From NCBI GenBank assembly GCA_020746105.1, contig CM036617.1, forward strand, positions 147,936,578 to 148,000,577: a stretch of 64,000 bases of DNA. Reading direction: 5' to 3'. Of the stretch, positions 12,910 to 24,440 are shown in pieces. Made by a program: the position numbers and the translations under genes. Source of the stretch: Trogon surrucura (Eukaryota > Chordata > Aves > Trogoniformes > Trogonidae). The notes beneath the pieces were generated by a model that searched no databases, was not told where the DNA came from, and saw only the letters and a program-made list of their open reading frames with translations. Position 1 is the stretch's first letter, and the number at the start of each line of letters is the position of its first letter.

Positions 12910-13083
12910 ACCAAAAATCTCTCTGGCTACCACTGTAAATACGGATTTAACTAATCTGTCAGCCTGAAAGACTAACAAAGGTCAAAGATCATCATTTAAA
13001 GTACCAGTTATCCTAGCAACTGATAGAGGAAGAGTATGACTGTGCAGCTTCTAAATCAGACTAGGTGCCTAGATATAGGAAAA
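12910..13083 (+). repeat. 174-bp direct repeat, copy B
   Basis: This is the second copy of the block at 11443-11616, offset by 1467 bases, with two substitutions and no gaps seen by eye. The flanks on both sides are unrelated to those of copy A, apart from the ACC shared at the left edge. No target-site duplication is evident. Confidence 0.95.
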
Positions 13084-13689
13084 GCTTATTATGGAGCTTG
13101 GTAGGCTGCAAGAGAAAGAGTTTTAAAAACACACTCAAATAGCAACGCTCCTTGAAAACAACCATGCTTATATTGTCCTGTAATAATAAACTAACATAGG
13201 GAAAAGCAAGCAAACAAGCTTAACTATCTAAATGAGGAAAAAAAAATCCCCCCAAACCAGGCAATAATATTGAGTCTATTCTGAGAATGTTCTCAAAAAT
13301 AAAACTTCCTTCTCATAACAGAAACAATTGGTCCTGACAAACTTACTTCATTTTATATATGAAACAGATTTGAATCTAGGCAGTTACAACAGAATAACTT
13401 CAGTCGGAGAAATCTAAGGAAAAAATAATATTGATATCAAGTTTCTGCTTCTCAGACTCCTCAACCTAAGGGCTGATTAGGATTGTAAAAAAAAAGTTAA
13501 ACAACAATATGATGAAAAAGGAGGCCATGCCCCTGGCATATGGCATTATAAACACAGGGAAGTGCCAGTATAAACCTTTATTGGGAGACTGGGTTCTTTG
13601 TCAAACCGTACCTTTCTTCCAAAACATCCTTGCTGCCATATGTCTGCATCTCGCCAGCTGCAGACCTAATAAGAGACTTCTTATTCATG

Positions 13690-14010
13690 CCGTATAATGT
13701 TTTACAGGTTTGCCACGGGGGTCACTCGCTGTGAGTCATTTACGTCACAACCCCAACAGCCTCGGAACTGACGGGAGCCAAGAAATGTAGGTTGGCGGAG
13801 GGGGGCGAGAGGAAATGGCACATCAGGCTAGGAGCTCTGCGATTCTGTATCCTCACCGGTGTGCTGAAAACTGGACTTTCTAACTTGCTCCTCTGCTTCG
13901 AGGGGCACTGGAGCCCTCCTGCTGTTTTTACACTTAGGAGAAGGGGGGAAATCAAATATATGTATTTAGATGAAGACCGCTGAAAGATTTTACTCCCGCT
14001 ACTCTTGCTC
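13690..14010. promoter_or_regulatory. CpG-enriched patch with AP-1 and CRE-like sites
   Basis: About a dozen CpGs occur in 320 bp, unlike the surroundings. TGAGTCA (AP-1 consensus) at 13732-13738 is followed two bases later by TTACGTCA (one base from a CRE) at 13740-13747. A G-rich stretch GGCGGAGGGGGGCG follows near 13794-13807. This arrangement is typical of enhancers or minor promoters. No transcript evidence is available, so the role is inference. Confidence 0.3.
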
Positions 14011-15171
14011 CGCACCTCATTATTTGTGGTAACTCTGCAGTTCTAAAAAGCCAACCATCAGTTTTGGGCTTTTTTCCATCGGTCTTTGCAACCTATTTTG
14101 AATATTTCGTGCATTTATAGAATGCAGATGAAAGATACATCACACATGCGATGCAGTGAGTGTAGGCACTTATCTGAGCAGAAATAGAGCTAGCTGCCTG
14201 GTGAAGTCATTTTTTTTTTAAAGAAAAACTGCTACTCCATCCTCACAATTTATCACCCTGATCTGGCTCTCCGTAGTGTTTTCAGGTTTTGTTTTCATTT
14301 TGAATTGTCATACACTAATTGTAGAAAACATGGCCTTTCAAATCTCTGTGTTATTACAGTGCTGGACCCATGAGAAGTGAGAAGCACAACAGTGAAATCT
14401 AAAAAGGCAAAGGACCAAATCTGGAGCTGTGACTAGAGTGACCAGCATGCACATATCTTCCATCTGCCCACAGTCCCGGAGGCAGGGAATTATTTGCCTT
14501 ACCTCCTCACTCCCTTTCCCATAAACAGAGAATGACAGAGGTAGGTGGAAAAATGTGGGAAAGGTAGAAATTTGCTCTTTTTGCTGCTGGAATAATTTGC
14601 TCATTTAATGGCCAATGAGCTGAGCATTTAACGATCTGGTCCTGCACACTTGATACAGAGCCCTGCCAACAAATTTGTGCACTGCAGGCAGCAAAGCTGC
14701 CATGTAGTCAGACAATAAATGATGAACAACAAAGGCTGCACATTTTAGTTGTTCATTTCTGGGCAAGTCAACATTTGAAGGATATTTTAAGTGCACATAC
14801 TCTGTAGGTATACAACTGAAAGGGGAGGGGGCACTCTTGAAACATTCAGTTTGATTAAGTTGAGACTTTTTCTTTCCTTTCTGTCTGACTTGAGGGATAG
14901 GAAACTTTTTACTTTAGTAGTACTCCATGCTTTTAAAGGTTTCAAAATCTGTATAAGTGTGAAGGCCACAGGAACTTGAGCCTTCCTCAGAGGATCACTT
15001 TTTTCTTTTTTTTCTTCTTTTTTTTTAATGTTAGCAAGTCACTAACAAGGCAGAACATTTGATTTAGTAAGGAAACAGCTGCAAGGGAAAGTGACTTGGA
15101 AAATACGAGGCAGGTATTTCCATTGGAAGTTTAACAGCTACAAGAGTTTGCAAAAATCTTCAACATTTAAA

Positions 15172-15200
15172 TGGTTTTGGTTTGGTTTGGTTTTTTTTTT
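15172..15200. repeat. TTTGG pentamer plus poly-T tract
   Basis: The run GGTTTTGGTTTGGTTTGG is followed by ten T bases and CAG. It is the complement of the AAACC-type tract at 1321-1376. Confidence 0.7.
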
Positions 15201-15791
15201 CAGATTAAAGACAGCAGGTTTCTATGTTCCTATATATCACCTGATTCGTACAGAGCCGTGATTTGAAAATGTGCATCAGAATATAGTGTGCTTTAAGAGC
15301 TCCAAGTCACATAGCCGTAAGAGAAGTGCAATCTACACTTCCACAATACTAGTCTTCCAGACTGCTAACAAAACCTAGAACATCAACAAGGACAGCAGGT
15401 GAAAGGAATAAACAATGAAGCAAAAGATTCTGAAAGATTAGTTTAAATAAGTTTCTTTGTGAGCTATAAATGCAGCATTTCCATAAGTACAACAGAACCC
15501 TGTGCATGTCCCCCTACCTGCAGCTTCTGTAGAAGCAGAGAGAGATGGAGGAGCAAAGCACTCTGGGCAGATCCAAAGAGACATTTATGAATTCAAGAAA
15601 GCCTGTCGCTGGAGAAATACAGATAATTTAAGGTCAGTAATCCCTAATCAAGGCTGCAAATAGTACTTCAGAGCTATGACGCATTTTAGAGTGGCATGTT
15701 AAAATTAGCATTATGAGCACTGAAACTACAGGAGCTCTGCTGGGAGTCCTGTTAATAAATGTACAGGAAGTGTAGTACTGGAGTCCTGTGG

Positions 15792-15807
15792 CACACACAC
15801 ACACACT
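15792..15807. repeat. CA dinucleotide microsatellite
   Basis: An uninterrupted short CA run of about eight units. Confidence 0.9.
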
Positions 15808-16010
15808 CTTGTCAGCTAACCTATAAACATTATGTGCACTAAATCCAAAGTCATGGTCCTAGTCTATTTTTTGCCATTCTTCCCACAAGAGCAACTAAAA
15901 ATAGGCCCATGAGAACCATGCATGGGACTCTACTCTTCAAATGTTTAACTCTTGCAGCAAAAATTGCCTATCACTGTTTTTGAGGGGATTCTTCAATGAG
16001 TTTGCATTTT

Positions 16011-16071
16011 ATATATATATATACATGAGATATATATATACACACACATATGTGTACACACATACACACAC
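16011..16071. repeat. TA/CA compound microsatellite
   Basis: Alternating purine-pyrimidine tract: a TA run, a short break (CATGAGA), a second TA run, then ACACACA, ATATGTGTACACAC and a final CA run. It is likely to be polymorphic in length. Confidence 0.9.
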
Positions 16072-17583
16072 GGAGCTACTGATAATTCAAGAAATTGTGG
16101 GTACACACTACTGTGTAGTTCCATGTATGTCCAAAGTTTATTTATGTACTTATCATCAGGATAAAAATTAAGACCTGGAGAAAATGGGGGCATGACATCA
16201 TGCAGCAGTGAAGTCTTACTCAGATGCACAGGGAAGGAAAACAAAAAAAAAACCCGAAACAACCCAACTCTTGAAGAATCACTGCTCTGCAATCAAGTAA
16301 GGTCATGCAGCCCAGGGTCAAAGAATCTTGCTGATACACTGGAAAAAGGAAGAGCTGTTAAAATAAAAGAGATATGCCAGTAAAAGGAATTCCACATCAC
16401 CTTGTGTATGAGGCACCTGCTGTCTCTGCTACGAAACCTTTTTGATGCAGTAGGCAAGGCAACTGAATTGTAAGAAGACTATCCTCAAATGCTGCAAGTG
16501 CCAAACAGGCACACAAGTACGGTAAAACCAGCAAACCTCCAGACAATCTTCCTGTCGCTACACCTCAGCCATCAGAAAGGGCACGAGCAGTCTCTGGTTG
16601 CAGCAGGCTCAGGGGAGCAGATGGCAGCAGAGGCAGATGGCAGCACTTGGAGGTTCTGCGGGGTTGGCAATGTGCAGTGCTGCACCTTCCAGTGGGGAAA
16701 ACAAATGCTGGGAGACACCAAACAGGCTAAATTGACTTCCTTGAAGCCGAAGATGTTTATTTTCAGGGGCCAGCACTTCAAAGAAAAGAAGCACTAGATT
16801 TCTGCAGTGATGCTCAGCGCTAAAATGGCTTGAAGGACTTCCTGAACCTTGGCGAAAAATCGCTGAGTGTTTACCTCAGCCTTCCATCACAGACTCCAGT
16901 TTTATCTCACGTCATTCATTTACAGCAGTGCTTTGTGGTGCTTACAAACTGCCGAATTGCTTCTTCACAGATTTTAAAATGCCTTTGAGGAGGAGGCTAA
17001 GCAGTCTTATCTCCTTGGTAAAATGCAAAAAAAAGAGGGGTAGAAAGTCTCATTGTTTTCTGCTGTGAAAACTGAGTCACTGCCAGGAAAAAAGCCTGAG
17101 TGGTTCAGCTCCAGAGTCTTGCAAGTGACTGCAAAGTGGTCGTGGGAAACTGGGAGGGGATTTCTGGAAAGAAATCAGCTGTATCAATGAACAGGGGCAC
17201 AGGAGAGTTGGAAATCCATGGTGGAACTTGGCAAGGAACTGGGATGAGCCAGGTCACAGCGGGAACCGTGATACAGATGGTAGGATGGAGTAAGGACATG
17301 TAGATTGGGATCTTCAACAAAATATGCCACCGGTGAGCTCCCTAACAGTGAGAACAGTCCGGAGATCAGGATCAAAGATTAGAAATCTGAGCCAGGGAAA
17401 AGACTCGTAAGATGCAGCAAGAGTGGTGATACTCGGACGTAACATGTTAAAGCACGCACCCAACAGAGAGCACACGTTTCAAACCCAGGTTAGGACACAC
17501 GGCCCTCTTATGGCCAAAAAGCAGTTAGAAATCCAATCTCTCTGAATTACTGTTTCACCTGAATAATGCAAACCTTAGGAATG

Positions 17584-17600
17584 CCCCCCCCCCCAAAAAA
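17584..17600. repeat. C11-A6 homopolymer run
   Basis: Eleven C are followed by six A. A similar C10-A6 run occurs at 34458-34473 and another long C run at about 44238-44249. Such runs are prone to length errors in sequencing. Confidence 0.85.
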
Positions 17601-18042
17601 TCAATAATAAAAAATAGAGGCTACAAACAATCAAAAGTCCACAGGGAGGTCTTGAACTCATAAGTCCAATTTTACTTCACTCTTTCTTCTGTTGCACAGC
17701 ATAGAGCTTAATGAAGTGGGCACAAAATATTTCACTGCAGAGTCCTATCTCATTTGGCACACAGAATGGGTGCTGCCTACAAATGCTTTCGAATGAGCAG
17801 CTGCATTTTCTTAAGTACACATAGCACTGAAATTTCTTTCCTCAAGCTATGGAAATTCTTCTGTACTATTTTTCTGGGAGCTTTTAACATTCATCGCAAC
17901 GGTATTGGAAAGCTTCAGAAATACTTATTTGAATAAGACTTCCTTAAGGAAGAGAGTGCTACGACAAAGAGTGTAAGGTCAAATACATCTACTAATTTGA
18001 AAGGTACAGTATGAGAAAACTGAGGCTCATTTCTGAGATTTT

Positions 18043-18078
18043 TTCACATTTTATAATGCTTTCACATTTTATAATGCT
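18043..18078. repeat. Perfect 18-bp tandem duplication
   Basis: TTCACATTTTATAATGCT occurs twice head to tail (18043-18060 and 18061-18078), followed by a further TTCA that begins a third unit. Confidence 0.95.
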
Positions 18079-19232
18079 TTCAAAACAGTTCCCACTGATC
18101 TCTGGAAGCATTCAGTAAATAAGATAAGGAGTCAAGAAGTCATAAGAACAGGAGCTCACTTATAAGAATTTGGATTTTAAACAAATTGTCTAGTACTGCA
18201 CAGAAAGTCAGCATTCTAGGGCATCATTCACCTATCTTAATCGTGAAATTTTTCCTTCTGCAATCTCCTGACTCATTCTCTAAATACATTCTGGCATCCT
18301 CAGAAATGTGATCTAAGAAAATACTGCTTCCCTCAGTAGAGAGCACAGATTTACACCCAGCACAGGTTTGTTCTGTGCAATGACTGGATCGGGGAACTGA
18401 TAGAAAAAGGAATACAGAGATGCATAGGAAATATATATTATTTTAAAGGCTTAGGAGACGAGGCGAACATGAAGTGAATAATGCAACATAGGCTAGCCAA
18501 GTCCATGCAGGCTTCTGTAATTTTAGCCTTCTCCTTATTTCTGAAAACTCAATAAATCCTCTTACAGTGTTTTCCAGTGGAGTTTTATGAGGTATACAGT
18601 CAGAAAAATGAGACCTGTCTTCATTTCTGCTTCAAGTTTCATGAATATTTAAAAGATGCAGCAAGTGAAATCATCCAGTGTGAACAGGCTCAGAAATTGT
18701 GTCTCGTTAAAGTGTAATAAAAAATCATTTAGGCTCAGTTTTATTTATTTTTTTCAGTTATGCAAGACAGCTTCCATTTACCTGATTCAGTAGAAACATC
18801 AGTCTCTATCTGAAAGAAGAAATCAACCCTTCAATCATAAGCTTGGGTAACCACATGCTGTCTTTAAGAGGAGGAAGAAAAAAAAAAGGTTAAATATCTC
18901 TCCTAGATTGTTAATGTATTCTTCATTTAAGATCAATATTTGCTAACAACCTGTTTTCCTGGGACCTTGCTCTTTAGCTTAATAATTTGTAAACTTGAGC
19001 TTTCAACAGTGTTGTTCCAGATGGGTTTTTTTGACATGAACTGCTATTTAGTTATTGGTGCATCTATGTAATTTCCTTCCTTTTGGAAGAAAGGAAAAAA
19101 AGTGAGAAATAACATGACAATGGAGTGTGACTAAGGGTGAATGGGCACTTGCATTTTAGGTTGCTGATTTATCAGATGTCTAATTTAATGGAGGATGCTG
19201 ATGTTTGTGCTCAGGTTAGGGAAAAGATGGAG

Positions 19233-19360
19233 AGAATCACAGAATCATAGAATTGTCAGGGTTGGAAGGGACCTTAAAGACCATCTAGTTCCAACCCCCC
19301 TGCCATGGGCAAGAACATAACCACTAGATCAGGCTGCCCAGGGCCCCATTCAGCCTGGCC
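19233..19360 (-). mobile_element. CR1 3'-end fragment, minus strand
   Basis: Read on the plus strand it begins with the complemented octamers (AGAATCACAGAATCATAGAATTG), then GGTTGGAAGGGACCTTAAAGACCATCTAG. It continues into CAGGCTGCCCAGGGCCCCATTCAGCCTGG. About 130 bases of the CR1 3' UTR are present. The wording differs from the 20.1-kb copy (CCTTAAAGACCATCTAG against CCTCGAAAGATCATCAAG), so it is a different CR1 subfamily. Confidence 0.93.
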
Positions 19361-20111
19361 TAATGAACATTTGAAGTTCAGCTGATACAGCAGCATTTAG
19401 CTGAGTTTGTAGGGACAGTAAAAACAAGACAGGTCTCAAAGTCAATGTGCTTTTTAAGCCCTCAGACAAGTGACTGTTCCCCCTTCATTCACAGAGGATT
19501 TTGGTTTTTGGTTGTTGTTTCATCTTTTTTTTTTCCTCTAGCAAACAAGTCTGTAAAGCTGAATATTTACATATTCTGAGTTCCAAGAAGGAAAAGTGCA
19601 AAATATCAAAATAACTAATTACAAAGAAGATCTTTATATTGAAACATAAAACCTTCCTGCAACAGCCCTACTGCTTACAGTAGTTCTAGTGACCTGGTCA
19701 ACACGAAGGAATCCACTTTATTAAAATATTAACAGTTGTATACCCCGCACAAGATTTTTTTTAACCATAAAAAGCTCCTGGAGTTGAGTTCAAACCAGCT
19801 TTTACTCTGTACTGGGTTTCAAAGACTAATTGTATATACCAATGCACATTCAGCAGAAAACATATACTTACTATAAGCATATTAAAAAAAAAAAAAAAGC
19901 TTCTTCAAAAACATACAGATCTTTGGCTACATATCCTTCAGTGCCCAGAATTACCTATGTCTAAAAATTTAAATTCTATCAAAAAACAAAGATGCTTTTA
20001 AAAACAAACACAGTAATTTAACTCATTCTCCTTGCTCCAAAACAAAACAGTTAAACTCCATAGAATTTTGCTGGCTCACTCTGGACTGTAAATACAGAAA
20101 CATCAATGCTC
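19361..20111. other. AT-rich spacer between two CR1 copies
   Basis: No gene recognised. It contains poly-T and poly-A runs (about 19525-19535 and 19884-19898) and nothing resembling exons. Confidence 0.5.
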
Positions 20112-21303
20112 CATAGAATCATAGAATCATAGAATGTTAGGGATTGGAAGGGACCTCGAAAGATCATCAAGTCCAATCCCCCTGCCCGAGCAGGAATGCC
20201 TAGACTATGCCACACAGGAACGTGTCCAGGCAGGTCTTGAATGTCTCCAGAGAAGGAGACTCCACAACCTCTCTGGGCAGCCTGTTCCAGGGCTCCGTCA
20301 CCCTCACTGAGAAGAAGTTTCTTCTCGAGTTTAAGCGGAACCTCTTATGTTCCAGTTTCAGCCCATTACCCCTTGTCCTATCAGTGGTTGTCACCGAGAA
20401 GAGCCTGGCTCCATCCTCCTGACACTCACCCTTTAGATATTTGTAAACATTAATGAGGTCACCCCTCAGCCTCCTCTTCTCCAAACTAAAGAGCCCCAGC
20501 TCCCTCAGTCTTTTCTCATAAGGGAGATGCTCCACTCCCTTAATCATCCTAGTTGCCCTGTGCTGGACTCTCTCCAGCAGTTCCCTGTCTTTCTTGAACT
20601 GAGGGGCCCAGAACTGGACACAGTATTCCAGATGGGGTCTCACCAGGGCAGAGTAGAGGGGAAGGAGAACCTCTCTCGACCTACTAACCACCCCCCTTCT
20701 AATACACCCCAGGATGCCATTGGCCTTCCTGGCCACAAGGGCACATTGCTGGCTCATGGTCATCCTGCTGTCCACCAAGACTCCCAGGTCCCTTTCCCCT
20801 ACACTACCCTCTAATAAGTCATTCCCCAACTTATACTGGAACCTGGGGTTGTTCCTACCCAGATGCAAGACCCTACATTTACCCTTGTTATATTTCATTA
20901 AATTTTTCCCCACCCAACGCTCCAGCCTGTCCAGGTCTCGCTGGATGGCAGCACAGCCTTCTGGTGTGTCAGCCACTCCTCCCAGCTTGGTGTCATCAGC
21001 AAATTTGCTGATAGTACTCTCTAGTCCCTCATCCAAGTCATTGATGAATATATTGAATAATACTGGTCCCAGTACCGACCCTTGAGGCACTCCACTGGAT
21101 ACAGGTCTCCAACCAGACTCTGCCCCATTGACCAAAACTCTTTGGCTTCTTCCCCTCAGCCAGTTCACAGTCCACCTCACTACCTGAGAGTCTAGACCAC
21201 ACTTCTGCAGTTTAGCAGCAAGGATGCTGTGGGAGACTGTGTCAAATGCTTTACTGAAGTCAAGGTAGACCACATCCACCGCTCGTTCTCTTTGTCTATG
21301 CAT
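20112..21303 (-). mobile_element. CR1 LINE, best-preserved copy, minus strand
   Basis: The 3' terminus lies at the low-coordinate end, with three complemented octamers CATAGAAT at 20112-20135. Next come the CR1 3' UTR (GGATTGGAAGGGACCTCGAAAGATCATC) and an open reading frame for the C-terminal half of the reverse transcriptase. The element is cut at its 5' end inside the RT domain, near 21303. The endonuclease region, ORF1 and promoter are missing, so the copy is immobile. The intact frame and well-kept octamers suggest a young insertion. It forms an inverted pair with the copy at 8188-9133. Confidence 0.96.
20200..21303 (-). pseudogene. CR1 reverse transcriptase fragment, open frame of 367 codons
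   Basis: This is part of the CR1 ORF2 reverse transcriptase, which copies element RNA at a nicked chromosomal target. RT motif A is YLDFSKAFD (residues 13-21, catalytic Asp about 15), motif B is [10 protein letters not shown] (71-80) and motif C is FADD (101-104). The thumb and C-terminal region follow, ending FLCGIV. No stop or frameshift interrupts it. It lacks the N-terminal endonuclease and the early RT segments. The first Met is internal to the original protein, and the first six or so residues may come from sequence at the truncation junction. It is classed as a broken gene because the element is truncated, not because of internal damage. Confidence 0.93.
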
Positions 21304-24195
21304 AAGGGGGACCCATGTTCAAATTCCAATTGTGTCCTCATCTTTTTCTCCCAAAGGAATAAGGAAATAAGGAGAAATGCTAGAGTTGGACAAAGGGCAG
21401 AGAGCTACATGTGAGAAGCCTGGGGAACAGGCAGCACATTTTCCTGGTTTCAGAAGGTCCTTTGGTAGCCCTTTGACGCATTCCCTGATGACCTGACAAC
21501 CATGAAGAGGAAGGCCACTTTCCTCATCTGATCTGCAGCTCTTCATGGGGGGCAGAGAAAAACGACCATGAGGAGACGTCTGCTTTTGAGCCAAAGAGCT
21601 GAGGAGGGGCTTGCCAAACAAACTGCTCCATCCTCACTGCTGCCTCCAACTCCCCCCCTCATGGCTGAAGCCAGAGCAGAAGTCCCTGCCCACGCCTCTT
21701 CTTGAAAGGTGAGGAAAGACAGCGGAGAGATTGGGCAGAAATCTGTCCTGCCTGTCCCTCCTCCATCCGCACCTGGGCCAAGCTCTAGCAAGAAGCAGAG
21801 AATAGGAAAAGTGAATGAATATCTCACTTTTTACTATAATCTTATTTAGAGCTCTAGCTTTCTTTCCGCTCTCCTTTGAACAGCTTGAAGTAGTAAAAAT
21901 AAATTAAGCGGTAACTTTTGACTTATTGCCATGGGCACAGTGATGGCACAGAAGTCACAGCTGGGTCACCACGGTCAGCTTGCACATTTTAACATAAGTT
22001 GCAATATATTCCACAATGTAAAAAAACTGCTAATTTGCTCAGGAGAGGTCATCCAAAATTATTTCCTTACATGGGTCAATGACAAGACTGTAATAACAGA
22101 CACAAAAGGCCTTGACTCTGATAATTATGAATTTGGTGGAGAAACACGGATATTCTGAAAGGCAGGAAAATCTCTCCATGCTGAAGGCACACAGCATTTT
22201 ATTTTCCTGCATCAGACCCACAGCAGAGGCTGCAGTAGGTAGGTGAGGACAGTAGAGCCGCAGTAATCTTCTAAAGACTGTTTTAAGGTTTTCCCAATGA
22301 ATTGCCTTGTGCTGGTGAGAGAGAAAAAAAAATAAAAAAACACACCACAAAACAAAACCCAGAAAAGAATCCAAAGCAGCCAACTTTGCATCAGTACCTC
22401 TCCTGTGAGGAGAGGTCATACTTTCCAAAGTCAACATTTTTCTTCCCTCTCTGGTTTGGGGGAGCAAAAGAGAATTTATCAAGAGTTTACAAACCAAAGC
22501 AAGACAAAGCTGAATGCTGTTTACTTTCATCTACTCAATGACAAACACAGCCTACAAAAAGTCCTTCATTTCTTTTGTCCAGGTCTGAAGTTGGTTGAGA
22601 CAGAGATCTGAAGACGCCACTTCCACATTTTTTTTCATTACATCACTAAATATGACTCTACAAGCAAAGGAGCCTACATGATGCAAGCTAAAGCTCTCTG
22701 GAGAGGAAAACTGTTTCTTTTGGACTTCCTTACAAATTTCTGAGGCCAACGGCACAGTTGAAATTCAAGTATTTAAAATCCAAACATGGCATTTTCTTTC
22801 TTAGTTGCTCTATCTAGCACCAGTCTCCTGAGGTGCAGGAAAAAAGGTAGATTCTTCCCATCTCGCTCTCATTTTCCATTCCTTTCCTTTCCCCCCATCC
22901 CCTCCACAAAAGAACAGGAGAAACCTCCTCCCTTCCCTCCTTTTTGTGGGCAAGGATTGGGAAATAGGAACCTGAAGCAGCTTCCCAGCCTGCTCTAAAC
23001 ATGTGAGCAGCCTGTTCCCTTCTCCAGCTCTCTTGCTGGCCCCTTTCCATAATGAGCTCAGAAAACACAGAGCCATCCCCAAATATTACAAGCACCAGAC
23101 TGTTCTGCTTCTGCAGACTCCATCAGTGAAAATGATGAAGCAAGACAGGAAAATATCCCTCCTTCCCCCACCTTTCATTTATAATTGGCCTCTTTGATCC
23201 TCTCCCTGGAAGGGTCTGAACTTTTCCTCAAGGTAGGCCAGCCTAATGACAGGAAAAACAAAACCTCAATATTCACAAAATGTCACGGGTAAAAGAATGA
23301 AGTCCCTGAGAGAAAAGTGAAGGGGAAACTTGGGAGTGGCACAACTACCAACCTCCTGAAAGAGGACAAACCCACGACAACGTTGTCTTTCTTGCAAGCA
23401 AGTAAATATGGTCACGGATTACTAGATTATGTATGAAAGCAGTGCTTTTAAATACTACCCGCGAGGGAAAAAAGTAATAAAAAAGGAAAAAGAATCCCAA
23501 AAGTAATACACTTTTGGGGGAGGGGGTTATTATTAAACATAGCTTATCATTTTTGTCAGAAGAAATGACATCAGGGATCCACAAGAAAAAACTCTGGGAG
23601 TACCTAATGGCTCCTGAGATAGAAGAAACTATGAAACAACAAAAAAGTTACTATTTCTAGTTTCACAGAGCCTGAGAAATTCAATACATTTGCCCAATGC
23701 ATTTTATCATCTGTGTTACTGCAGTAACAAACATCCTGGGGAGAGACAGAGCTATTCCTTTACCATGTCAGCCTTTCAAACAGTACATGTCCACCACGGT
23801 AAAAAAACCCACACAGCCACAAAGGGCTAGCTACAAATTTGTGGTTGCCATGGTATGATGACAAAGGCAAGAGAAGCTGGTACATCCATTGCTGCCACAG
23901 AGCAGCACTGAGGACAACCGTGACCAAAGGAACCAACATCACAGCGTGCCATCATCGCCTGCAGCCAAAGCCCAAACCTGCACCATTCACACTTTCTCAG
24001 TCTCACTTCCTGAGAATTTAGGTTTTATTTGCCATGCATGCAAAGAAAAATCCTGATCTCCAAATCCAGGGAAGAAGCCATCATGATCAGAATGCTCAGA
24101 GTTCCAGTACAGTTAAAACATGGTGGGTAAATCTCAGTTTGGATTAATCATGAGATTACTAAACTCTGACTGAGAACTCAGACAGGTGATGTTTT
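21304..24195. other. Gene-free region
   Basis: No recognised gene. A 163-codon open frame on the minus strand (22039-22530) has no recognisable domain. Its hydrophobic segment is partly due to a poly-A run (22325-22340) read as Phe on the opposite strand. A T-rich stretch and a CCTCC-rich stretch (22840-22950) are low complexity. Confidence 0.5.
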
Positions 24196-24440
24196 GAATC
24201 ACGAATAATTTAAGTTGAAAAGGACCTCTTGAAGTCATCTAGTTCAAGTGCCTACTCAAAGCAGGACTCACACTCATAACAGATGGGTTGGGGTGTTGGT
24301 TCCGGTGAGATTTCCATCCCTAGGGTGGACATGCTGCAGCCTTTGTGCACACTGTTCTGGTGTTTAACTACTGTCACTGTGAAATATTCTATTTAATCTG
24401 ACGTTTCTCTTGCTCTGGACCTTACAACATGCATCTTCGA
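24196..24440 (-). mobile_element. Old CR1 fragment, minus strand
   Basis: On the plus strand it starts GAATCACGAATAATTTAAGTTG, then AAAAGGACCTCTTGAAGTCATCTAG, and passes through CTCAAAGCAGGACT. It continues into a diverged version of the CR1 C-terminal region (GTTCTGGTGTTTAACTACTGTCACTGTGAAATATTC). Many substitutions show that it is much older than the copies at 8.2 and 20.1 kb. No frame is preserved. Confidence 0.75.

Larger units (their letters stand above)
13084..19232. other. Gene-free region with simple repeats
   Basis: About 6 kb without a recognisable gene or transposon. It holds a CpG-enriched patch (13690-14010), CA and TA tracts (15792-15807, 16011-16071), a C11A6 run (17584-17600) and an 18-bp tandem duplication (18043-18078). 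All open frames are short. Confidence 0.55.

Noticed and set aside
22039-22530. 163-codon open frame, minus strand
   Set aside because: No recognisable domain. Part of it comes from a poly-A run read as Phe-rich sequence, and no splice or conservation evidence is visible.
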